Positions 25,885 through 34,645 of a stretch of DNA of 64,000 bases are shown here, piece by piece. Position 1 is the first letter of the stretch; the number at the start of each line of letters is the position of its first letter. Origin of the DNA: Pseudoalteromonas holothuriae (GTDB lineage: Bacteria > Pseudomonadota > Gammaproteobacteria > Enterobacterales > Alteromonadaceae); the NCBI RefSeq assembly GCF_945859825.1, contig NZ_CAMAPC010000003.1, positions 186,001 through 250,000 of the forward strand, written 5' to 3'. The notes beneath the pieces were generated by a model. That model made no database searches. It was given only the letters and a program-made list of their open reading frames with translations, and had not been told where the DNA came from. The position numbers and the translations under genes are program-made.

Positions 25885-27177
25885 TTAAAATTCTACTGCA
25901 TTCATTGCTAGTCGCTCTTTCTCCAACATACTTTGGATATTGATAACTGTATCTTGAAGCCAAGCAAATTCACTACCTTGCATTTTAACTTGTGACACTT
26001 TTTTAAGTAATAAAGGGTTTATAGGTTTACCGTTTTTATGTACCTCGTAGTGAAGGTGCCTCGCTTGTGAAAGCCCCGTATTACCTAAATAACCTATCGT
26101 TTGACCTTGCTTTACTTTCACGCCTGGCTTGATCCCCGGCGCAAACCCTTTTAAGTGCGCATATAATGTTTTATATCCATGCGCATGGCGCAATAATACT
26201 CGATTACCAAAGCTACCACCCCAATTGGCTTTTTCAACTGTACCGTTACCTGCGGCAAAAATTGGTGTACCCATTGGAGCGCCAAAATCTAGTCCCGCAT
26301 GCAAACGCGTATAACCTAGAATAGGGTGTTTTCGACGACCAAATTGAGAAGATAAGCGCGCACCATTTAGAGGCGTTTTTAATAATAAGCTTCTAGCGGG
26401 CCTACCATCAGCAAAGTAAAACCCATCAATTAATTTATCACCTTGGTGATGAAAAATTTCAAACGACTCATTACCTGCGACTAAGTGACCATACAAGAGT
26501 TGAGTCGGGTTGTCTTTTCGGTCATACAATGCATCAGCAACTAATACTTGTTGCTCATTAAACATTAAAGTGAGTTGGTCGCCACTTTGTATTTGCCTTT
26601 GAAAATCAATAAAATGAGAAAACGCCATAATCATTTGATTAATAACATCAAGTGGCACACCCTCTTGTTGTGCAGCTTCGTATAAACTGTTTGATACAGT
26701 TGTAGAACGCAATACCTGTTTTGACTTGGTTAACATAGAATAAAGCGCTTTATGCCAACCAGTCTCATTACGTATTACACGCAAACGCTGGGCAAAATCA
26801 ATCGCAAATATTAGTGCTACAAGCCCCTGCTCATTATACTCAACTTGAAATTTCTGACCTATATTCAGACGGTTTAGGTCCATGTCTGGCTTTACTAACT
26901 CAGTGACTTGCCAAGCATGCTGTTCAGTAAAACCAAATGGCTTGAGTAAACCTATTAATGACTGCCCCGCCTTGACACTCAAAACCAATGTTTTTGTTGT
27001 CTTATTATGATTCGTTTTTGACTGCTGCTCATTCATTTGAGCAACTTTTGGCAATTGAGTCGAATGACTAACAGTCGCTTGCGACACATTATTTTGCACT
27101 TCAGTTTTTGGGTCTGAGACGTTTTCTACGCAGCCGAAAAGAGCCGTACTCAATACGGTAAAAAGTATTTTTTTCAT
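25885..27177 (-). CDS. M23 peptidoglycan DD-endopeptidase, lipoprotein
   Basis: Murein hydrolase of 430 aa with lipobox LFGC, so probably membrane-anchored in the periplasm. The middle resembles the OapA/LysM-like region of MepM-type enzymes (LSVKAGQSLIGLLKPFGF). The C-terminal M23 domain has both zinc motifs, HAGLDFGAP and RHLHYEVHKNG, plus the central YAHLKGF. It would cut peptide crosslinks in peptidoglycan. It starts four bases after the M56/M23 fusion gene and is the last gene of the BlaI-type operon, so it is probably an output of that wall-sensing switch. Confidence 0.9.
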   Translation of the reverse strand: MKKILFTVLSTALFGCVENVSDPKTEVQNNVSQATVSHSTQLPKVAQMNEQQSKTNHNKTTKTLVLSVKAGQSLIGLLKPFGFTEQHAWQVTELVKPDMDLNRLNIGQKFQVEYNEQGLVALIFAIDFAQRLRVIRNETGWHKALYSMLTKSKQVLRSTTVSNSLYEAAQQEGVPLDVINQMIMAFSHFIDFQRQIQSGDQLTLMFNEQQVLVADALYDRKDNPTQLLYGHLVAGNESFEIFHHQGDKLIDGFYFADGRPARSLLLKTPLNGARLSSQFGRRKHPILGYTRLHAGLDFGAPMGTPIFAAGNGTVEKANWGGSFGNRVLLRHAHGYKTLYAHLKGFAPGIKPGVKVKQGQTIGYLGNTGLSQARHLHYEVHKNGKPINPLLLKKVSQVKMQGSEFAWLQDTVINIQSMLEKERLAMNAVEF

Positions 27178-27181
27178 AAGA

Positions 27182-28528
27182 TTAGTTTACTTTTATGACA
27201 TCTAATGGGTTAATTTTTTTGCCTTTATGCAAAACCTCTAAGTGTAAATGTGGGCCTGTCACTTTACCAGTCTCTCCTACTGTGCCAATGTGGCCACCAA
27301 CAGTGACCCAGTCACCTTTGTTTACAAATGTTTGATCTAAATGGGCATAGAGACTTTGATAGCCATTACTGTGTTGAACCAGTACTACTTTACCGTAATT
27401 ACTAGGAAGTGTTTGCGAGTCGGCTACCAAAACTTTTCCTGTTGCAACTGATGACACGAATGTGCCTTTAGGTGCCACTAAATCACTGCCAGCGTGAGCT
27501 TTGTTATTTCTAAATTGACTGATATGGCCAAAGTGAGAGCTTATAAAGTAAGTCTCTAAAGGAGGTGCCCAATTCGGTTCGCTAGGAGTAAACATTGGTC
27601 GTAATTGACTACTCACAACAAAAAGCAGTAATGCATTTAATATCAACCCTAAACATATTCGACCCGTTTTAGCTTTGACTGGTAACATTACATTCGTTAA
27701 TCGCTGCTTATAATCTTCTAACGACAAAGCTGTTGATGCAAATGCCACACCCGTTTGCTGTTTATTGCCGCAGTCACAGTATTTGAGCACCCAAAGCATA
27801 GCTTGTGCGTAAGTTTTTTTATTTAAAGCAAACCGTGTAATGGTTTTTTGATCGCATCTGCTTTCTATCGCTTTAACTAAAGCAGCTTGCATTTTATATA
27901 ACGCAGGATTAAACCAACAAAAGCATGATAACACTTGCCACACAAATAATGTGTGATGATCTCGATATAGAGAGTGGGTCATCTCATGATATAGCAAGGT
28001 ATTTTTATGCGTTTGCGGTAACGACACAAAACACTTAGGTAACGCTATTTTACTACGCCAAAGCCCACTGACAAAGGGGCTACAATTTACCGGCAAAACA
28101 ACGGTTTGAATATTTGTTTGCGTAAACGTCGTCGGCTCACCCATAGCCAGTAAATCGTTAATAACATTGTGAGCATGCCAAAAACGCATTAATTTCTTTG
28201 CCGTCACTGCGATATAAATAACCATTAAAATGGCCAAAACCACACTAAAGTCCCAACTAAAGCTACTCCTAGCCACTAATTCAGTTTGCAATTTAACTTG
28301 CTCAGCATGCTCTGAAACTGCAAATAAAGCGACGGGTAATGCCTGATAGTGCTGCTGCATATTAAAAGGCAAAAAAGGCACAAAGCTTATCGCTAACAAC
28401 CCCCACCAAAGCTGTGGCATTGCGGGGTTAAATCGTGTTAGGTACTTTCCCAACCCTAATAAGGCGAAACTCAGCAGCACCCAAAGAATTAAACAGGCCA
28501 ATAGGTTGGTTAGCGCCATAAAACTCAT
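27182..28528 (-). CDS. BlaR1/MecR1-like M56 membrane protease fused to an M23 endopeptidase domain
   Basis: Inner-membrane protein of 448 aa. The N-terminal half has helices (about residues 5-25, 35-55, 90-115) and the M56 zinc motif HEMTH (His181, Glu182, His185) on the cytoplasmic side. A further helix near 290-305 leads to a periplasmic M23 domain with AHAGSDLVAP and GPHLHLEVLHKG, both zinc sites intact. In BlaR1 the sensor is a penicillin-binding domain; here a murein endopeptidase domain takes that place. It probably couples wall state to cleavage of the BlaI-type repressor encoded two bases upstream. Confidence 0.88.
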   Translation of the reverse strand: MSFMALTNLLACLILWVLLSFALLGLGKYLTRFNPAMPQLWWGLLAISFVPFLPFNMQQHYQALPVALFAVSEHAEQVKLQTELVARSSFSWDFSVVLAILMVIYIAVTAKKLMRFWHAHNVINDLLAMGEPTTFTQTNIQTVVLPVNCSPFVSGLWRSKIALPKCFVSLPQTHKNTLLYHEMTHSLYRDHHTLFVWQVLSCFCWFNPALYKMQAALVKAIESRCDQKTITRFALNKKTYAQAMLWVLKYCDCGNKQQTGVAFASTALSLEDYKQRLTNVMLPVKAKTGRICLGLILNALLLFVVSSQLRPMFTPSEPNWAPPLETYFISSHFGHISQFRNNKAHAGSDLVAPKGTFVSSVATGKVLVADSQTLPSNYGKVVLVQHSNGYQSLYAHLDQTFVNKGDWVTVGGHIGTVGETGKVTGPHLHLEVLHKGKKINPLDVIKVN

Positions 28529-28530
28529 AC

Positions 28531-28911
28531 TTAGCCCTCCCGCTTATCTTGCTCTGATAGCGTTTCGAGTAAATGCTCAAGCTCACTGAGTTCTTCAGCT
28601 TCAATCAGTCGACTGTCTGCAAACATATTCACAGGCAGTGGTCCATCTAACTCAAACACATTCTTCGCAAACTCTTGGGCATAAGCAGCAAGTGTTGCTA
28701 CTTTATCAACTTGAGCACTATAAGATTTTTTATTACCTTGCTCACCAATAATCAGTAACCCTTTTTCACCCATGCGCTCAAGTGTTTTACGCGTTGAAGA
28801 GTAAGACCAATTAAACTTAACGTGAATCGCATCATGAATTTCCTTTGCGGTTCTTGGCTGATGACGCCAAAGTAATTTAAGTATTTCCAGCTCTGTTGTA
28901 TTTGGTTTCAT
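28531..28911 (-). CDS. BlaI/MecI/CopY-family repressor
   Basis: Cytoplasmic winged-helix repressor of 126 aa. The N-terminus NTTELEILKLLWRHQPRTAKEIHDAI and the recognition segment YSSTRKTLERMGEKGLL are typical BlaI features; the C-terminus is acidic and helical for dimerisation. The longer frame to 28977 runs through the operators, so I take ATG 28911 (AAAGAG ten bases upstream); ATG 28920 is the alternative. It should repress its own operon until the M56 partner inactivates it. Two matching palindromes lie directly upstream. Confidence 0.88.
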   Translation of the reverse strand: MKPNTTELEILKLLWRHQPRTAKEIHDAIHVKFNWSYSSTRKTLERMGEKGLLIIGEQGNKKSYSAQVDKVATLAAYAQEFAKNVFELDGPLPVNMFADSRLIEAEELSELEHLLETLSEQDKREG

Positions 28912-28928
28912 TTTTAACATGCTCTTTA

Positions 28929-28944
28929 TGTGACATATGTCGCA
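28929..28944. promoter_or_regulatory. BlaI-type operator 1
   Basis: TGTGAC-ATAT-GTCGCA is a dyad with half-site TGYGAC and a 4-base spacer, centred 26 bases before the repressor start. It shares its half-site and spacing with operator 2. Confidence 0.7.
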
Positions 28945-28962
28945 CCTTAACAAACAAAAAAG

Positions 28963-28978
28963 TGCGACACAAGTCACA
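28963..28978. promoter_or_regulatory. BlaI-type operator 2
   Basis: TGCGAC-ACAA-GTCACA repeats the same half-site and spacing as operator 1, 34 bases away centre to centre. The pair brackets the likely promoter of the repressor operon and lies just past the carbonic anhydrase stop. Confidence 0.7.
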
Positions 28979-29009
28979 CTTTTAAAATTATTACCAGAAG
29001 ATAAAGTGA

Positions 29010-29837
29010 TTAGTTCAAAATTGGCGATAAATATTGAGGGTTAGTCACCAAATTTCTCACATCATGTGCCGCATGTTCATTAAAGGTATTTTGCTCACAC
29101 CATTTCCCAACGCTCTTTATGTCTGTTTTTAAAACTTTAGGGCGCACACTCCACGTTACCTTAAAAGGAGACCCTTTATCGTTATAACTAGGCCCAGTGG
29201 TAGAACCTGTATATTCGACTGGCTTGCCTGTTGTATCGGAAAGGTTGACTGCTTGATAGTAACCATTTACTTTTTCAAATTCGGCAAGAGTATTAAAGTT
29301 TTGTCCATTACCATCATTAGTTAGCACCATCACTTGAGCTTCAACACGCAGTTGTGGATTGTTAATATGTTCAGTTAAACACGCACCTAGTGTCTCACCA
29401 GGTTTAACAGGTGCAGTGCTATACACATAATGTAATTCAATAGTGTCACCAGATTTCAACCCTGAGCCTTTAGCTTTACATACCGGCAGTTCATAAGGCA
29501 TCAGTTCACTCTTATTCAACTGCCCTGTATATAAAAAACCAGCTTCATTCACACTTGAATTTACCGGCTTGGTAAATTCACCACCACGATGCTCTGCATT
29601 TTTATGAAAGTGAATATTACACAAGTTCAACACTGAACTCGGTGGCGCTTTAGAAAAAATAACTGGGTTTTTACCATTGTCAACATCTATATCTCGCGGA
29701 GATTGAGGCCCAAATTGTGTTTCATAAGCTTTATCTGATATTTCTTTATGGTCATTCGCTTGCACATTCGGTGCAGCAATAGCCAAATTAGGTATCATTG
29801 CCGTTAGTACCAAGGCTAAAGCTGTTTTCTTTCTCAT
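29010..29837 (-). CDS. Exported delta-class carbonic anhydrase
   Basis: Periplasmic or secreted protein of 275 aa with a signal peptide ending near AIA-AP. The core LCNIHFHKNAEHRGGEF is the zinc-site motif of the delta/CDCA carbonic anhydrases first described from diatoms and dinoflagellates. Downstream are IELHYVYSTAP and the family-like GACLTEH. The enzyme would convert CO2 to bicarbonate outside the cytoplasm. ATG follows AAGGAAAC. It stands alone, upstream of but on the same strand as the BlaI operon. Identification rests on motif memory, so a profile search would settle it. Confidence 0.75.
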   Translation of the reverse strand: MRKKTALALVLTAMIPNLAIAAPNVQANDHKEISDKAYETQFGPQSPRDIDVDNGKNPVIFSKAPPSSVLNLCNIHFHKNAEHRGGEFTKPVNSSVNEAGFLYTGQLNKSELMPYELPVCKAKGSGLKSGDTIELHYVYSTAPVKPGETLGACLTEHINNPQLRVEAQVMVLTNDGNGQNFNTLAEFEKVNGYYQAVNLSDTTGKPVEYTGSTTGPSYNDKGSPFKVTWSVRPKVLKTDIKSVGKWCEQNTFNEHAAHDVRNLVTNPQYLSPILN

Positions 29838-30122
29838 GACATGTTTCCTTATAGTTAAATATATAAATCATAACGTATAAAACGCAAAAAAGATCAAAAT
29901 AAGGATTTAACATGTTGAAATAAAACATATAAAATTGCTTTTATCCGAATAATAAAAAACTCAGGGCCTGAGTTCTCAGCAGACCTTGTAATACGCAAGT
30001 TGAGCGTAAATGAGATTATTAACTTTGATTTTTAAATACGCCCATACTACTGACACTCCTTGACACTTCTTCGTGGTTTACTGTTTAACGACTTAAATAA
30101 CCTAACCAGTAAGGAAATAAAC

Positions 30123-30440
30123 ATGTCTCAGAATGTATTTGAAATTGTTGAATTTAAATTAGTACAAGGTGTAAGTGAATCGGATTTAATGCCACTGAGT
30201 GACGCATTTCAAGCCTTTCTACAGGAACAGCCTGGCTTTTTGTATCGTTCTTTAGCAACTCATCAAAACGGTAATGGTTATGTTGATGTAAGCTACTGGC
30301 AATCTATTGAAGACTTAAATATGGTCGAAAAAGCATTTAAGGAGTCTGAAGCTTGCATCGCGTTTTTAAAAGTAATTGATGAACAGTCAGTCACTATGAC
30401 TCAGCACAATATTATTGCACAAACCCAATGTAGTAGCTAA
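30123..30440 (+). CDS. ABM-like (dimeric alpha/beta-barrel) protein
   Basis: Small cytoplasmic protein of 105 aa. The pattern FEIVEFKLVQGVSESDLM, then LQEQPGFLYRSLATHQNG, then VDVSYWQSIEDLNMVEKAF is that of the antibiotic-biosynthesis monooxygenase/stress-responsive barrel fold. The start at 30123 follows AAGGAAATAAAC; the longer frame is rejected. It precedes a WYL regulator by 40 bases and is probably co-transcribed. No cofactor site is evident; members may be haem- or flavin-free oxygenases or small-molecule binders. Confidence 0.75.
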   Translation: MSQNVFEIVEFKLVQGVSESDLMPLSDAFQAFLQEQPGFLYRSLATHQNGNGYVDVSYWQSIEDLNMVEKAFKESEACIAFLKVIDEQSVTMTQHNIIAQTQCSS

Positions 30441-30480
30441 GCTGCGCCAACTCATTCAGTAAAATACAAAGTACGTTCCT

Positions 30481-31197
30481 ATGCATAAATCAGAGCGGCT
30501 ATTTCAACTCGTTAATTTGCTCAAAGGTAGGCGACTTGCTGTTACAGCAAAGCAACTTGCTGAGCGCTTTGAAGTCTCTGAACGTACTATTTATCGTGAT
30601 ATTGAAACACTACAAAGTTCCGGTATACCCGTGCAAGGAGAAGCGGGTATCGGCTACCTCATCAGTGACCACCCGCTGCCTCCTATGATGTTTAGCTTAG
30701 ATGAGCTCACAGCTCTATTATTGGGTAGTAAAATGGTCAGCGCGTGGACTGACCCAACTCTTAGTAATCATGCTAAATCTGCTATTGAAAAAATCGAAGC
30801 GGTACTTCCGGCGCAACTTAAACATCACAGTGAGCACTCCCCTTATTTGGTCTCGAGCTTTAAACATGATGCGCAACAGCAGACTTTTAGCGAAACACTG
30901 CGCACAGCCATTGAATCTTACCAGTGCGTTAAGTTGCAATATCAAGATGTGAATGACAATCACAGCGAAAGAACCTTAGAACCTTTAGGGCTCGTATATT
31001 GGGGGGGAAAATGGACCTTAATTGCATTTTGTCAGCTGCGACAAGACTATCGCGAATTTCGCTTAGATAGGATGCAAAGCCTAACTATTTTAAGCATACC
31101 TTTCTCAACTAATAATACTAAAAATTTAACGCATTACTTAGCGTTAATTAGAGCTAAATATGCTAATGAAAGTGACGAAAATCCTGTCTCTTGTTAG
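30481..31197 (+). CDS. HTH/WYL-domain transcriptional regulator, YafY-like
   Basis: Regulator of 238 aa. An N-terminal DeoR-like helix-turn-helix (about residues 1-60: RLAVTAKQLAERFEVSERTI) is followed by a WYL domain with LEPLGLVYWGGKWTLIAFCQ, where the family's WYL is read as YWGGKWTLIAF, and REFRLDRMQSL. The length is normal for YafY/YobV-like proteins, which bind small ligands or nucleic acid fragments. It probably controls the ABM-like gene before it; lodA starts 186 bases downstream and could also be a target. Confidence 0.87.
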   Translation: MHKSERLFQLVNLLKGRRLAVTAKQLAERFEVSERTIYRDIETLQSSGIPVQGEAGIGYLISDHPLPPMMFSLDELTALLLGSKMVSAWTDPTLSNHAKSAIEKIEAVLPAQLKHHSEHSPYLVSSFKHDAQQQTFSETLRTAIESYQCVKLQYQDVNDNHSERTLEPLGLVYWGGKWTLIAFCQLRQDYREFRLDRMQSLTILSIPFSTNNTKNLTHYLALIRAKYANESDENPVSC

Positions 31198-31383
31198 TTT
31201 TACAGCAACGTAAATTATATCCCTATTTCTAAATGTAACGTCACGTAATTGGCGAACTTTAAAATCACGCATACACTTACCCTTCGAGCGCAATGCTCAC
31301 ACTATGCCTGTACTTGTTAACTGGTTTTTACCGCAACATTTTCAATGACAGGCACGACCAAATTTAAGTGAAGGAATATTTCA

Positions 31384-33330
31384 ATGACAGACACAACTAT
31401 TGTAAGCGCTGCTATCTACCCACCAATAGGCGTGATGCGAGTTGGTAATAGCGAGCAAGCGTATTTTATTGGTCCTGAGGTAAACGAGCCACCAGTGCAA
31501 AGTGAAGAATTTTACCGCGATAAAACTGGCGCTCTCAAGCGCCAAGCTGCACGGTTTCGTATTTATGGCCTAAATGCTGCTGGTGAAGTAGTACAAGAAC
31601 TGACAGCAACCAATGCCAACATCACTTGGCACGCCCAACTAGCCAATCAAAAGTCCTCTTGGTACGAATTTCAATTAGCTTTGGACATTCCCGAAGCTGT
31701 CACAGCACCGCCCTCATATCTTCGTAACAAGGCCACCCAAGATAGAAGCACTTTATTGATCGACGGTGGTTCAAATCAATTATCTGGCACAGAACAAAAT
31801 GGTAATAACACCAAGTTTGTCGGTAAGTTTGAAGATAAAGATGTTTATTTGGGTGAGATGCGTACCGATGAGCAAGGCCGCCTTATTATGCTCGGTGGCC
31901 ATGGAAAGTCTGAAAATCTAAAAGGTGAACCTGCCATTACCTTTGGTAACAATGACGGTTGGTATGATGATACCTCCGATGGCCCAATTAACGCCAAAGT
32001 TATTTTTAATGAGCAAGCACTGCCTGTAAAACCTGCATGGGTGATATGCGCGCCACCAGATTATGCGCCACTACAAAAATCAGTGCGGACCATGTGGGAT
32101 CTCATGCGTGATGTAGCGGTCACCGCAGATATGTTACCAAAACCTAAACAACCCTCTTTTACCCACGATATACTGCCTGTTTTCCAACGAATGACCAATT
32201 TACAGTGGGTAAATGCGGGATTTGCAGCGGGCTTTGGCTGGAATAGCCCATTTGATTTTACGTCTGAGCAATGGTTAAAAAAACTTGCAGACCCTTCACC
32301 TATCTGGCAAGAAAGCCGTCGCACTTTATATCACAATTTTAGGCGATTAGACTGCGAATTTGTAACCGGCGAAAACCCTTATAAAGTGTCGGTATGGGAC
32401 CCCAAACCCAGCGCCTTATCAGCACAACAATGGCCATGGATATATGGCGATGCAATGGGGACTAATGCAAACAACTCACCAAGGCAATTTAGCTCACTGA
32501 CACGGCTACAACTTAACGCCTTAGCACAATGGGTAGATGGCGACTTTATTGCTGATTACGACCCTAGCTACCAAAGCGCCAAATACATTGATGACCTACC
32601 TGTTGCGGAGCAACCTGATATGCTAACGCGCGCTGCTATGGAGTTTTGTTTAGCTGATGCCTTTCATCCTGGATGCGAAATGACTTGGCCTATGCGCACT
32701 GCTGGTATGTACAGTGAAGCGTATCGTTTACACCATGCAACAAACACAGCCCCCACTCATGGCATTAATTACGGACCTGTTATGACACCAGAAATTACCC
32801 GCCAACCTGATGGCCCGCTGCTAAGTGGTCAAGTTGCAGGGGGCATAACTCGATGGATGGCAATCCCTTGGCAAACTGACACGGCAAGTTGCAGAGATGG
32901 TTACAACTCAGCTTACGACCCCTATTTGCCCACTTTTTGGCCTGCACGCGTGCCTAACAACATGCTTAATGAACAAAACTACCACATCGTTATTGATGAA
33001 AGTAAGCCTATTGAGCAACGTCAAGCCGCATTTAATGAACGTGAGTTTTGGTTAGATGATCTACCCATAGGCCCATCAGATGACTATGAAGCACAAATTA
33101 ACTCTATGGTAACGGGCTTTGGACAGCTGGCAGTTGTATTGGAACAAACTAAATTGGGTGTAACTGACTTTCCCTCCTCCATGCAAGTTGGACTCACGCC
33201 CAACAACGATGAACCATGTGTGGTATTTAAAGCCAGTAAACGCGCCGAGTTTAAACATGCTGACAAAACGCGGCATCGTCCTGACTTGAGTGCAACTGAC
33301 AAAGCTAATCGCTATCAAGGAGATAAATAA
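31384..33330 (+). CDS. lodA: LodA-like CTQ-dependent amino acid oxidase
   Basis: Oxidase of 648 aa of the LodA/GoxA family, whose members oxidise free amino acids and release hydrogen peroxide that kills competitors. The start IVSAAIYPPIGVMRVGNS and the body (FRIYGLNAAGEV, WHAQLANQKSSWYEF, LGGHGKS) are characteristic. The cysteine of the cysteine-tryptophyl quinone is probably Cys503 in QTDTASCRDGY. The partner Trp is Trp519 (TFWPARVPN) or Trp556 (REFWLDD); the roughly 65-residue gap known for LodA fits Trp556 better. There is no Sec signal, as usual. It is followed three bases later by lodB, which the family needs to build the quinone. Confidence 0.9.
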   Translation: MTDTTIVSAAIYPPIGVMRVGNSEQAYFIGPEVNEPPVQSEEFYRDKTGALKRQAARFRIYGLNAAGEVVQELTATNANITWHAQLANQKSSWYEFQLALDIPEAVTAPPSYLRNKATQDRSTLLIDGGSNQLSGTEQNGNNTKFVGKFEDKDVYLGEMRTDEQGRLIMLGGHGKSENLKGEPAITFGNNDGWYDDTSDGPINAKVIFNEQALPVKPAWVICAPPDYAPLQKSVRTMWDLMRDVAVTADMLPKPKQPSFTHDILPVFQRMTNLQWVNAGFAAGFGWNSPFDFTSEQWLKKLADPSPIWQESRRTLYHNFRRLDCEFVTGENPYKVSVWDPKPSALSAQQWPWIYGDAMGTNANNSPRQFSSLTRLQLNALAQWVDGDFIADYDPSYQSAKYIDDLPVAEQPDMLTRAAMEFCLADAFHPGCEMTWPMRTAGMYSEAYRLHHATNTAPTHGINYGPVMTPEITRQPDGPLLSGQVAGGITRWMAIPWQTDTASCRDGYNSAYDPYLPTFWPARVPNNMLNEQNYHIVIDESKPIEQRQAAFNEREFWLDDLPIGPSDDYEAQINSMVTGFGQLAVVLEQTKLGVTDFPSSMQVGLTPNNDEPCVVFKASKRAEFKHADKTRHRPDLSATDKANRYQGDK

Positions 33331-33333
33331 ACT

Positions 33334-34428
33334 ATGTGCGCCGAGACCACTAAACGCACCCAAATTGCTATTATTGGAGCAGGTATTGCAGGTTGTACAG
33401 CCGCTTTAGCATTGGCAAAACACTTCGATGTAACGCTACTAGATAAGCACATTCAGGTGTCTAACAAAGTGGGGGAATGCCTGCCACCAGCGGCTCGGCG
33501 CATTTTAAAACAGCTACATATAGAACACTTAATTGATAATGGACCACACCTTATTAGTCAGGGTATGGTCTCGTATTGGGGCAGCACGCAACCAACGATA
33601 GTTGATAACTTACGTAACCCCGACGGTCTCGGCTGGCACCTAGACCGTCGGCACTTTGAAAGCCAGTTACGAGCACAAGCAAAGCAAACGGGTGTTCACT
33701 GTATTTACCCCGTTCAGCTAGTCACAAGTAACTACATAAATCAGCAGTGGCAAATTGAATATCAACAGTACCAAAAAAAACATACTTTATATGCAGATAT
33801 TGTGATTGATGCCAGTGGTAGGCACTGTGTATTTGCGCGTCAACAAGGTGTAGTTAGAAAGCAACTAGACAAGTTAATGTCAATTTGGCTTACCGCTCAA
33901 TTTAACATATCAAAAAGCATGGCTTTAATCGCCAGTAGTGATAAGGGATGGTGGTACAGCGCACCATTGCCATCTCAAATGCCGCAGAGTGTAAATGCAA
34001 TAGGCCTGCCTCGCGTGGTCTCTTGGCAATTAAATGCACAGCAACTGCAAAAAAATGACTATAAAAATACTGACGCCTTTTTACAAAAGGCCCATCAAAC
34101 GAACGGATTTAGAACACTGATAGAACAAATAATTCCAGGTTCTGAGGTACTACATGGTGTCGTCGCTGCGAATACATCTAAGCTGGAACAAGTCGCTGAT
34201 AAACAATGGTTTGCCATTGGTGATGCGGCCATGAGTTTTGACCCGCTTTCATCTCAAGGCATGTTCAACGCCATGGCAAGTGCTATACAGCTCACTGATT
34301 TAATCAAAAATAACGGGCTGTTGCATAATGATACGCCAAGCCAGTTTCAACTGCAGATGGATGCTATTTGGCAACAGTATTTAAACCACAGAAATTTATA
34401 TTATGCACAGGCCGATATGGCATGTTAA
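33334..34428 (+). CDS. lodB: LodB-like flavoprotein, CTQ maturation factor
   Basis: FAD-dependent protein of 364 aa related to tryptophan halogenases. The dinucleotide site is IAIIGAGIAGCTAALALAKH, the substrate/flavin region DRRHFESQLR, and the second FAD motif GDAAMSFDPLSSQGMFNA. LodB proteins are known to be required for quinone formation in LodA. ATG follows AAGGAG, three bases after the lodA stop. It is the last gene before a strong terminator, so lodA-lodB is a compact operon. Confidence 0.9.
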   Translation: MCAETTKRTQIAIIGAGIAGCTAALALAKHFDVTLLDKHIQVSNKVGECLPPAARRILKQLHIEHLIDNGPHLISQGMVSYWGSTQPTIVDNLRNPDGLGWHLDRRHFESQLRAQAKQTGVHCIYPVQLVTSNYINQQWQIEYQQYQKKHTLYADIVIDASGRHCVFARQQGVVRKQLDKLMSIWLTAQFNISKSMALIASSDKGWWYSAPLPSQMPQSVNAIGLPRVVSWQLNAQQLQKNDYKNTDAFLQKAHQTNGFRTLIEQIIPGSEVLHGVVAANTSKLEQVADKQWFAIGDAAMSFDPLSSQGMFNAMASAIQLTDLIKNNGLLHNDTPSQFQLQMDAIWQQYLNHRNLYYAQADMAC

Positions 34429-34585
34429 ATAACAAAGTAAAATAAAATACAACCAAAAACATGTATAATGTATACAATTTAGTGTATAACGGTAATTAGT
34501 AGATACTCTGCATACTTGTTTACCGCGCGGGGACAGCTATGCCAGTGTTTACAATTAAACATAACCTACATGTTGTTTAACTCTT

Positions 34586-34604
34586 AGCCCCCGCTTTGGG
34601 GGCT
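34586..34604 (+). terminator. Terminator downstream of lodB
   Basis: AGCCCCC and GGGGGCT pair around a 5-base loop, followed by TATTTC. It lies 158 bases after the lodB stop. The stretch between contains two TATAA-like boxes (34464-34469 and 34484-34489) but nothing else I can assign, so a short 3'-end RNA is possible but unproven. Confidence 0.7.
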
Positions 34605-34645
34605 TATTTCCCAGCTATAAACATCAATATCATTAACAATGCTTG

